Positions 1 to 5,081 of a stretch of 5,081 bases of DNA are shown one piece after another. Under the pieces are notes generated by a model, which was given only the letters and a program-made list of their open reading frames with translations, made no database searches and was not told where the DNA came from. The stretch covers positions 1-5,081 of the forward strand of contig CALIBA010000352.1 in NCBI GenBank assembly GCA_938045435.1, in the 5' to 3' direction. Within the stretch, counting starts at the first letter, position 1. Each line of letters starts with the position of its first letter. This stretch comes from an uncultured Selenomonas sp. Its GTDB lineage: Bacteria > Bacillota > Negativicutes > Selenomonadales > Selenomonadaceae. The position numbers were made by a program, and so were the translations under genes.

Positions 1-1199
1 CACTTGCAACCGCTATGCTGAACGTTATGTTTGACATCGGTGAAAAGGTCAATCAGGAACTGAAGGCATTTGGGGCTAATATCACGGTGACCCCGCGCAA
101 CTCTATGGTACTCAAAGACCTCTACGGTGTGGAGACAACGAAAAGCGTGCATCGTGAATATCTGGATGAAGCGGATCTTGGCAATATCAAAACGATTTTC
201 TGGACGAACAATATTGTCGCCTTTGCACCTTCGTTGACGACGAATATCACGCTTGGAGACGGGGCGTCCGTGCCGCTCTTTGGCACATGGTTTGAGCATA
301 CCATTACACTGCCGACAGATGAAGTCTATACCACAGGCGTGAAATATATGAAGTCATGGTGGCACGTAGAGGGCGATTGGGCCGATGATACACGTGAAGA
401 GGAGGTGCTTGTTGGGGCAAAGCTTGCAGAAAAGCTGGGGATTTCACCGGGGAGCACGATTCTCTACCAGAAGTCAGATGGGGCACAGGGCACGCTGGAG
501 GTAAAGGGAATTGTCTCCGGCGGCGGTGAGGAGGAGAATGAGATTGTTGGTTCCCTTGCGCTCGCACAGTCAATTGCCGGTGCACAGGGCAAGATCGACC
601 AGGTCGAAGTCAGCGCCATGACGACCCCTGAGAACGACCTTGCCCGCAAGGCGGCGGAGAATCCCAAAGCATTATCACAGGCAGAATACGATATATGGTA
701 TTGTACCTCCTACGTCGGTTCGATTGCCTATCAGATTGAGGAGGTCATGCAGAATGCAGCGGCGCATCCCGTACGGCAGATTGCAGAATCCGAGGGAAAA
801 ATCCTCGATAAAACCAAACTTTTAATGCTGCTGATTACGGTGCTTTCACTGCTCTCATCCAGTCTCGGCGTCAGCAATCTCATCAGTGCGAATATCATGG
901 AACGCAGCCGTGAACTGGGGCTCTTAAAGGCACTTGGTGCGACCAATATTGCCGTTGTGCTTTCTGTGCTTGCAGAGATCTTTATCGCAGGTTTTTTGGG
1001 CGGAATTCTCGGCTATTTTGTAGGGCTTGGCTTTGCGCAGCTCATTGGAGAGAATGTGTTTGGCTCCGGTATTGCAGTCAATCCCTATGTGATTCCCATT
1101 ATTGTCGTTTTGATGTCGCTCGTGTTGATTATCGGGAGCGTACCCGCGATTCGGATGCTCTTGTCGCTCCAACCGGCAGATGTACTACATGGCAGGTGA
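1..1199 (+). CDS. FtsX/MacB-type ABC transporter permease, first of a pair (5' end cut by window)
   Basis: Inner-membrane permease subunit of a MacB/FtsX-like ABC transporter. The frame is open to the window edge (first full codon at 3), and the codons before the ATG at 15 read LATA, continuing a first membrane helix, so that ATG is internal. Aligning the GAN motif (residues 20-22 counted from base 15) with GAN at 58-60 of the next gene indicates about 34 residues lie off-window; full length would be near 430. Visible order: end of TM1, a large extracytoplasmic domain (about 20-260) with WHVEGDW and GGGEEEN, then an FtsX domain with three helices near 267-290, 313-343 and 358-378. RELGLLKALGAT between the first two is the cytoplasmic loop typical of the family. 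It probably pairs with the following paralogue and the ATPase. The GG-x-EEN signature fits permeases of P19/Ftr1 (Fet) iron-uptake loci; that assignment is from family memory, and the substrate is unproven. Confidence 0.88.
   Translation, partial: LATAMLNVMFDIGEKVNQELKAFGANITVTPRNSMVLKDLYGVETTKSVHREYLDEADLGNIKTIFWTNNIVAFAPSLTTNITLGDGASVPLFGTWFEHTITLPTDEVYTTGVKYMKSWWHVEGDWADDTREEEVLVGAKLAEKLGISPGSTILYQKSDGAQGTLEVKGIVSGGGEEENEIVGSLALAQSIAGAQGKIDQVEVSAMTTPENDLARKAAENPKALSQAEYDIWYCTSYVGSIAYQIEEVMQNAAAHPVRQIAESEGKILDKTKLLMLLITVLSLLSSSLGVSNLISANIMERSRELGLLKALGATNIAVVLSVLAEIFIAGFLGGILGYFVGLGFAQLIGENVFGSGIAVNPYVIPIIVVLMSLVLIIGSVPAIRMLLSLQPADVLHGR
1194..1199 (+). promoter_or_regulatory. Ribosome binding site overlapping the upstream stop codon
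   Basis: AGGTGA, a near-consensus Shine-Dalgarno, lies 6 bases before the ATG at 1206, and its last three bases are the TGA stop of the first permease. Ribosomes finishing the first permease therefore end on the site that starts the second. This suggests translational coupling and balanced amounts of the two subunits. It also supports 1206 as the true start. Confidence 0.7.
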
Positions 1200-1205
1200 T
1201 GTACG

Positions 1206-2336
1206 ATGAACAAATATAAAATGTTTTTTATCATGGTCGCCAGCTCCCTCCTGCGGCGGCGCACCCGTATGGCGATTGCGCTGCTCGCTGTGGCCATTGG
1301 TGCGACGATCATCTCGGGCATGATTACGGTCTATAAAGAGGTGCCGGAGCAGATGGGACGGGCCTTCCGTGCCTACGGGGCGAATCTCCTCATCCTGCCG
1401 GGCAATGATACGGGTGTCATCTCAGAGGACGCGGTTCCTCAGGTGCGCCGGACGCTCTCTGACTATGAGGTTGTCGGCATCACGCCGTTTCTCTATGACA
1501 GCCTTTTAATCAACCATCAGACGGTGATGGCAGGGGGGACGGATTTTGCCGTACTGCAGGAGGTCAGTCCCTATTGGCAGCTGCGCGGCGACTGGCCGAA
1601 AGCGGGAGAAAAGGAGATCTTGCTCGGTGCGGAGTTTGCCGGAAAACTGCGGGTTTCCCCCGGCGATATGATTACTGTATCGGGCGGAGAGGGCAGTGTT
1701 GTGACGGATTATCGTGTTTCCGGCATTGTTCGTACGGGGGGCAATGAGGAGAATTTTGTCTTTGTTGCACTCCCTGATTTGCAGACGATGAAGGGACGGA
1801 CGGGAGAGCTCAGCCTCGCGCAGGTTTCTGTTGTCGCAGGACAGGATGAACTGATCCGCGCCGAGGAAAAAATCCGTGAGAATGTGCCGGGCGTCACACC
1901 TCAGCTCGTCAAACAGATTGCACAGTCCGAGGGAACCGTTCTTGGGAAATTACAGGCACTTGTACTCATTGTGACAATCGTCGTCCTCGTCTTAACGCTC
2001 ATCTGCGTATCGACGACGATGATGGCGATTGTCACGGAACGCCGCCGTGAGATTGGTCTAAAGAAAGCCCTTGGGGCAGACAACCGTCATATTGTTGCAG
2101 AGTTCTTTGGTGAGGGCTGTCTGCTCGGTGCAGTTGGCGGTGTCTTAGGCTCCGGGTTTGGCTATCTCTTTGCAGAGAGCGTCAGTGTCAATGTATTTGG
2201 TCGCGGCATTGAGTTTTCGGCAACCATTGTCATTGTGGCGCTCGTGATGTCAATTTTTGTGACAGGGCTTGCATCACTTCTGCCCGTGCGCATTGCGACG
2301 AATGTTGATCCCGCGATTATCCTGCGCGGGGAATGA
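1206..2336 (+). CDS. FtsX/MacB-type ABC transporter permease, second of a pair
   Basis: Complete 376-residue permease, paralogous to the gene before it. A basic N-terminus (LLRRRTRM) leads into TM1 at about 22-42. An extracytoplasmic domain follows (about 45-245) carrying GAN (58-60), WQLRGDW (124-130) and GGNEEN (178-183). The C-terminal FtsX domain has helices near 249-274, 300-324 and 339-361, with the cytoplasmic loop RREIGLKKALGA (280-291). KQIAQSEG (236-243) matches RQIAESEG in the partner, just before TM2 in both. Four helices with a large outer domain between TM1 and TM2 is the MacB/LolC-type topology, in which ATP hydrolysis drives work outside the membrane rather than classic substrate channelling. 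It starts 6 bases after the first permease and ends 20 bases before the ATPase, so a heteromeric complex of the three is inferred. Its role in iron uptake rests on resemblance to P19/Ftr1-associated permeases, not on anything in this gene alone. Confidence 0.9.
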   Translation: MNKYKMFFIMVASSLLRRRTRMAIALLAVAIGATIISGMITVYKEVPEQMGRAFRAYGANLLILPGNDTGVISEDAVPQVRRTLSDYEVVGITPFLYDSLLINHQTVMAGGTDFAVLQEVSPYWQLRGDWPKAGEKEILLGAEFAGKLRVSPGDMITVSGGEGSVVTDYRVSGIVRTGGNEENFVFVALPDLQTMKGRTGELSLAQVSVVAGQDELIRAEEKIRENVPGVTPQLVKQIAQSEGTVLGKLQALVLIVTIVVLVLTLICVSTTMMAIVTERRREIGLKKALGADNRHIVAEFFGEGCLLGAVGGVLGSGFGYLFAESVSVNVFGRGIEFSATIVIVALVMSIFVTGLASLLPVRIATNVDPAIILRGE

Positions 2337-2338
2337 GT

Positions 2339-2347
2339 AGGAGGAGG
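2339..2347 (+). promoter_or_regulatory. Strong ribosome binding site of the ATPase gene
   Basis: AGGAGGAGG, a tandem consensus Shine-Dalgarno, sits 9 bases before the ATG at 2357 in the 20-base gap after the second permease. It is stronger than the sites of the flanking operon genes, which would fit a need for extra ATPase subunit. It fixes the start at 2357. Confidence 0.75.
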
Positions 2348-2356
2348 AAATAAGCA

Positions 2357-3016
2357 ATGAGTCTGCTTGAATTAAGGCATGTTTCAAAGGCCTATAATGA
2401 AAAAGTCCTCGCCCTTGACGACGTGAATCTAAAGGTTGAAAAAGGCGAATGGCTTGCCGTTATGGGTCCCTCTGGCTCCGGGAAGTCAACACTCATGAAC
2501 ATCATAGGCTGCATGGATAGTGCAACGAGTGGGGAGGTCATTCTCGACGGAGCGGTTCTGACCGATGCAGCGCCGGAGGAGCTGACACGTTATCGCCGTG
2601 ATAAAATCGGGATCGTCTTTCAGCAGTTTCACATGATTCCGTATCTGACGGCAGTTGAAAATATCATGGTTGCGCAGTATTATCATAGTATGCCCGACCG
2701 TGATGAGGCGATGGCGGCGCTCGCACGCGTCGGTCTGGCTGACCGTGCAAGCCATCTGCCAAGCCAGCTCTCGGGCGGTGAGCAGCAGCGTGTCTGTATC
2801 GCGCGCGCACTCATCAATTATCCCGTCCTCATCTTAGCAGACGAGCCGACAGGCAATCTTGATGAGCAGAATCAGAAACTCGTTATGAAAATTTTTCATG
2901 AACTGCATAACGAGGGACATACAATTTTGACCGTGACACATTCAGCGGAGGTCGGTGATGAGGCACAGCGCTGCGTGATTATCGAGCATGGACGCATGCA
3001 CGAAAGGACGGTATGA
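2357..3016 (+). CDS. ABC transporter ATP-binding protein (MacB/LolD-type)
   Basis: Complete 219-residue nucleotide-binding subunit that would power the two preceding permeases from the cytoplasmic face. All ABC ATPase motifs are present: Walker A GPSGSGKST (37-45), Q-loop glutamine at 89 in VFQQFHMIP, signature LSGGEQQR (138-145), Walker B LILADEP (158-164) with catalytic E163, D-loop NLD (167-169) and switch histidine H195 in TVTHS. Length and motif wording (LMNIIGCMD, ADEPTGNLD) match the MacB/LolD/FtsE-like group that serves FtsX-type permeases. There is no membrane segment or extra domain. Its stop codon overlaps the next start in an ATGA junction. By position it corresponds to the ATPase of P19/Ftr1-type (Fet) loci; closely similar ATPases serve LolCDE and MacAB, so sequence alone does not define the substrate. 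Confidence 0.95.
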   Translation: MSLLELRHVSKAYNEKVLALDDVNLKVEKGEWLAVMGPSGSGKSTLMNIIGCMDSATSGEVILDGAVLTDAAPEELTRYRRDKIGIVFQQFHMIPYLTAVENIMVAQYYHSMPDRDEAMAALARVGLADRASHLPSQLSGGEQQRVCIARALINYPVLILADEPTGNLDEQNQKLVMKIFHELHNEGHTILTVTHSAEVGDEAQRCVIIEHGRMHERTV

Positions 3017-3492
3017 GCGACATGAAGAAACCATATATATGGGGAGTGGCACTCCTTTTGGGTGGCAGCATCGCTGTCACAGGCTGTGGCGATGAGAAAC
3101 CTGCACCGCAGGGGGAAGGGAAACAGGCACAGCAAGCAGCATCGCTTGACATGACTGGCGTAAAGGACGGTACCTATGCAGCTGACAGCGGACGGCATGA
3201 AAAGCTTGGGTACTCACATGTTGAGATTACGATAAAGGACGGTGCGATTGTAAACGTCGTACATACAGGCATCGACCGCGACGGAAAGCCCAAAGATGAG
3301 CACTATGGTGAAGGCAGGGAACCTGGCATCCAGAAAAAGGCGCAGGTTGCCTATAAGGCTATTGACGCCTATGCAAGACAGCTTGTCTCCCAAAAAGATC
3401 TTGCCAAAGTGGATGCCATTGCAGGGGCAACCGTCAGCTATGACCAGTTCAAAGAGGCAGTCACGAAGGCCGTTGCGGAGGCAAAAAAATAA
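3013..3492 (+). CDS. FMN-binding lipoprotein, PplA-like, predicted flavinylated
   Basis: A 159-residue exported lipoprotein with one FMN-binding domain. The N-terminus has lysines at 5-6, a hydrophobic stretch (about 8-23) and lipobox VTGC with acylated Cys25, followed by a polar, Gln/Ala-rich linker to about residue 45. The domain (about 49-155) runs KDGTYAAD, VEITIKDGAIVNVV, REPGIQ and ends in DAIAGATVS (134-142). In this family the GAT threonine, here T140, is linked to FMN through a phosphoester bond by ApbE. The domain resembles one repeat of Listeria PplA, an extracellular electron-transfer lipoprotein. It would sit on the outer face of the inner membrane or in the periplasm and carry electrons. 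The start overlaps the ATPase stop as ATGA, with AAGGA at 3004-3008. An alternative start at 3022 would give an MKK-type signal peptide. No apbE is in the window. As last gene of the transporter operon it may supply electrons for metal reduction or release (inference). Confidence 0.88.
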   Translation: MSDMKKPYIWGVALLLGGSIAVTGCGDEKPAPQGEGKQAQQAASLDMTGVKDGTYAADSGRHEKLGYSHVEITIKDGAIVNVVHTGIDRDGKPKDEHYGEGREPGIQKKAQVAYKAIDAYARQLVSQKDLAKVDAIAGATVSYDQFKEAVTKAVAEAKK

Positions 3493-3515
3493 TAGGTATT
3501 CCTATCATTAATAGA

Positions 3516-3546
3516 CCGCCATATGGATATATATGGCGGCTTTTTT
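3516..3546 (+). terminator. Rho-independent terminator of the transporter operon
   Basis: A perfect 9-bp stem pairs CCGCCATAT (3516-3524) with ATATGGCGG (3531-3539) around a 6-base loop, followed by C and a run of six T (3541-3546). It lies 23 bases after the lipoprotein stop. The minus-strand side lacks a T run, so it acts on + strand transcripts only. It separates the transporter operon from the dipeptidase gene. Confidence 0.88.
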
Positions 3547-3551
3547 CTGTG

Positions 3552-3562
3552 TGTGCTACAAT
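3552..3562 (+). promoter_or_regulatory. Extended -10 promoter of the dipeptidase gene
   Basis: TGTGC directly precedes TACAAT (3557-3562), giving the TRTGN extended -10 pattern. No good -35 hexamer is seen: at 17-base spacing the window is TGGCGG, inside the terminator stem. Transcription would begin near 3569, leaving a leader of about 28 bases that contains the AGGAGG site. Its place just after a terminator and before a well-marked gene supports it. It is predicted from sequence only. Confidence 0.55.
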
Positions 3563-3581
3563 ATGGAACAGCGAAATTGTT

Positions 3582-3587
3582 AGGAGG
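3582..3587 (+). promoter_or_regulatory. Ribosome binding site that fixes the dipeptidase start
   Basis: A consensus AGGAGG lies 9 bases before the ATG at 3597. The reading frame stays open upstream to a GTG at 3549, but that codon lies before the predicted -10 box and next to the terminator T run, with no ribosome binding site of its own. The start at 3597 is therefore preferred. Confidence 0.85.
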
Positions 3588-3596
3588 AAAATCAGC

Positions 3597-5066
3597 ATGG
3601 TTGACGATCAAAAGTTATTAGAGATGGTGATTGCAGAATTTGAGGCTCTGACGCATATTCCGCGTCCATCCGGACATGAGCGTGCCGTCAGTGATTATCT
3701 CAAAAAACGCTTTGAGGAGCTTGGCTGCACGGTTCATCAAGATGAATCTTTAAATATCATCGCCGATTTGCCGGCATCTTCGGGCTGCGAAACGGCGCCT
3801 CGCACAATATTGCAGGGACATATGGATATGGTCTGTGTAGCCGAAGAGGGAACGGTTTATGATCCGCTGAAGGACGCCATCAAACTGCGGCGTACGGAGA
3901 AATTCCTCATGGCCGAAGGGACGAGCCTTGGCGGTGATGATGGCATTGGCGTTGCAGAGATTCTCGCTGCCTTTCGCTGCTGCAAAGAGCATGGCCCTCT
4001 GCGTGCCATCATCACTGTGGATGAGGAGCAGGGCATGTCGGGTGCCCGCAATCTCGCCGAGCGATATCTCATGGATGCGGATTTTCTCATCAACTGCGAC
4101 TCTGAGGATTACCATGTCTTGACCGTTGGTAGTGCAGGAAGCGTCAATTTGGACTTTGAGCGGAAACTTACACGCAGAGCGGTGCATGGAACGGCATGGC
4201 GCATCGAGGTGCGTGGGCTTCATGGCGGACACTCCGGCGAGCGCATTGGAGATGGACGCGGCAATGCGATACGGGTTCTTGCTCTTGCGCTCATATCGCT
4301 TTCGGCGCGTGGTACGATTGGGCTTGTGGATTTTACGGGGGGGGCCGCGCGCAATGCAATTCCATCAACAGCATCTGCTGTCATTTGTACGGAACTCACT
4401 GAACACGAGATCCAGTCAGTTCTCGCCTCGGAAAAGTGGCGGTTTGATGCCATCTATGGTGTGGCGGACCCCAATATGAGCCTCGCATGCATGCCTACAG
4501 AGGCTTTGTATGATGCCGTTTCGGCAGAGGATTTGCATGCCATTCTCGCACTTTTAGCGCTGCTGCGCACGGGGGTCTATGAAATGTCGCGGCTCCATGC
4601 GGGAAAGGTTGAAACCTCTGCCAATCTCGGCGTTGTACGCATGGATAAAGAAGCGGTACGCGTGCAGTTTTTCCCGCGCTCCTCTGTCAATGAACAGCTG
4701 GATGAGACCATCATATATGCACAGACAGCAGCGCAGTGCACCGGATTTATACTGCATATGGGGGCACCATCGCCTGCATGGAGAGAGAACGAAAAGAGCA
4801 CCCTTGCGCGGATCATATGCGAGGTTTATGCACAGCATAATAACGGAGCCCAGATGATCGTCGAGAGCATTCATGCGGGGCTTGAATGCAGTTGGCACAG
4901 CGCAAAAAATCCGGCACTTGACATGGTTTCCATTGGCGTGACGACACGTGATATTCACAGTCCGAAAGAGAGTGTTGAAATCGCGGCGATTGTCCCAGAA
5001 GCATACCTCATCATGGAGACATTATATCGCATCGGATCCAGTAAGGGCGATGACATCCGAGGATGA
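3597..5066 (+). CDS. pepD: Aminoacyl-histidine dipeptidase (PepD, zinc metallopeptidase)
   Basis: Cytosolic di-zinc exopeptidase that splits Xaa-His and other dipeptides, recycling amino acids from peptides. At 489 residues from the ATG at 3597 it is close to E. coli PepD (about 485). The catalytic domain shows H75 and D77 in GHMDMV, bridging D114 in LGGDDGIG, general base E143 and ligand E144 in VDEEQGMSGA, D168 in NCDSED and C-terminal H454 in RDIHSPKESVEI. The lid or dimerisation domain is inserted between about 185 and 390 and has the family motifs GLHGGHSGERIGDGRGNA (207-224) and ARNAIPS (251-257). All metal and catalytic residues are in place, so the enzyme should be active. No signal peptide is visible. 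It has its own promoter and ribosome binding site behind a terminator, so it is probably regulated apart from the upstream operon. A run of eight G at 4337-4344 falls in codons 247-250. After the stop only 15 bases remain; GAGAGG at 5070-5075 may serve a following gene. Confidence 0.94.
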   Translation: MVDDQKLLEMVIAEFEALTHIPRPSGHERAVSDYLKKRFEELGCTVHQDESLNIIADLPASSGCETAPRTILQGHMDMVCVAEEGTVYDPLKDAIKLRRTEKFLMAEGTSLGGDDGIGVAEILAAFRCCKEHGPLRAIITVDEEQGMSGARNLAERYLMDADFLINCDSEDYHVLTVGSAGSVNLDFERKLTRRAVHGTAWRIEVRGLHGGHSGERIGDGRGNAIRVLALALISLSARGTIGLVDFTGGAARNAIPSTASAVICTELTEHEIQSVLASEKWRFDAIYGVADPNMSLACMPTEALYDAVSAEDLHAILALLALLRTGVYEMSRLHAGKVETSANLGVVRMDKEAVRVQFFPRSSVNEQLDETIIYAQTAAQCTGFILHMGAPSPAWRENEKSTLARIICEVYAQHNNGAQMIVESIHAGLECSWHSAKNPALDMVSIGVTTRDIHSPKESVEIAAIVPEAYLIMETLYRIGSSKGDDIRG

Positions 5067-5081
5067 TTTGAGAGGTTGGAC

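Noticed and set aside
15..17. ATG at 15 as the start of the first permease
   Set aside because: The frame is open upstream to the window edge and encodes more of the TM1 helix. Alignment with the second permease shows about 38 residues missing before this region, and no ribosome binding site precedes the ATG.
304..585. Minus-strand open frames opposite the permeases and ATPase
   Set aside because: They are low-complexity, Ser/Pro/Arg-rich shadow translations opposite well-supported genes, with no start signals.
3492..3505. Small inverted repeat ATAGG-TATT-CCTAT just after the lipoprotein stop
   Set aside because: The 5-bp AT-rich stem is too weak to act alone and has no T run; the real terminator lies just downstream. 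At most it helps protect the transcript end.
3549..3596. Upstream GTG start extending the dipeptidase by 16 residues
   Set aside because: The GTG lies upstream of the predicted -10 box with no ribosome binding site, while AGGAGG is ideally placed for the ATG at 3597, which also gives the usual family length.
3750..4232. 160-codon open frame on the minus strand within pepD
   Set aside because: It lies wholly opposite a conserved enzyme gene, has no recognisable domain or ribosome binding site, and its composition is what the complement of the real gene would give.
1..5081. CRISPR arrays, tRNA/rRNA genes, insertion sequences or attachment sites
   Set aside because: No direct-repeat arrays, RNA gene signatures, transposase motifs or terminal inverted repeats were seen. 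Nearly all of the window is occupied by the five genes.

Overview
The window holds the 3' part of one operon and one complete downstream gene, all on the + strand. Features suggesting a diderm anaerobic Firmicute (Negativicutes, e.g. Selenomonas-like) are the moderately GC-rich coding sequence, strong AGGAGG-type ribosome binding sites, an extended -10 promoter, and an operon pairing FtsX-type permeases with an FMN-binding lipoprotein. The organism is an inference from style and gene content; no marker gene is present.

Positions 1-3492: four tightly packed genes encode two paralogous FtsX/MacB-type permeases (the first cut off at its 5' end by the window edge), their ABC ATPase, and a small FMN-binding lipoprotein. 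Junctions are a 6-base gap (with the next Shine-Dalgarno overlapping the stop codon), a 20-base gap and an ATGA overlap, so this is one transcription unit. The two permeases share signatures (GG-x-EEN, W-x-x-x-GDW, QIA-x-SEG) that I associate with the ABC module accompanying the P19/Ftr1 iron-uptake system (Campylobacter p19 locus, enterobacterial fetMP-fetABCDEF). The expected P19, Ftr1 and DUF2318 genes would lie upstream, outside the window. In the known loci the last position is usually held by thioredoxin-like proteins. Here a PplA-like flavin lipoprotein holds it, suggesting that extracytoplasmic electron supply is coupled to the transporter. This is the most interesting point of the window.

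Positions 3493-3596: a rho-independent terminator closes the operon. Directly behind it lie an extended -10 promoter and a strong ribosome binding site for the next gene.

Positions 3597-5066: a full-length PepD-type (M20/M28 fold) zinc aminoacyl-histidine dipeptidase with all expected metal and catalytic residues. It is a housekeeping peptide-degradation gene, probably unrelated to the upstream operon. The last 15 bases hold no gene, though GAGAGG at 5070-5075 could be the ribosome binding site of a following one.
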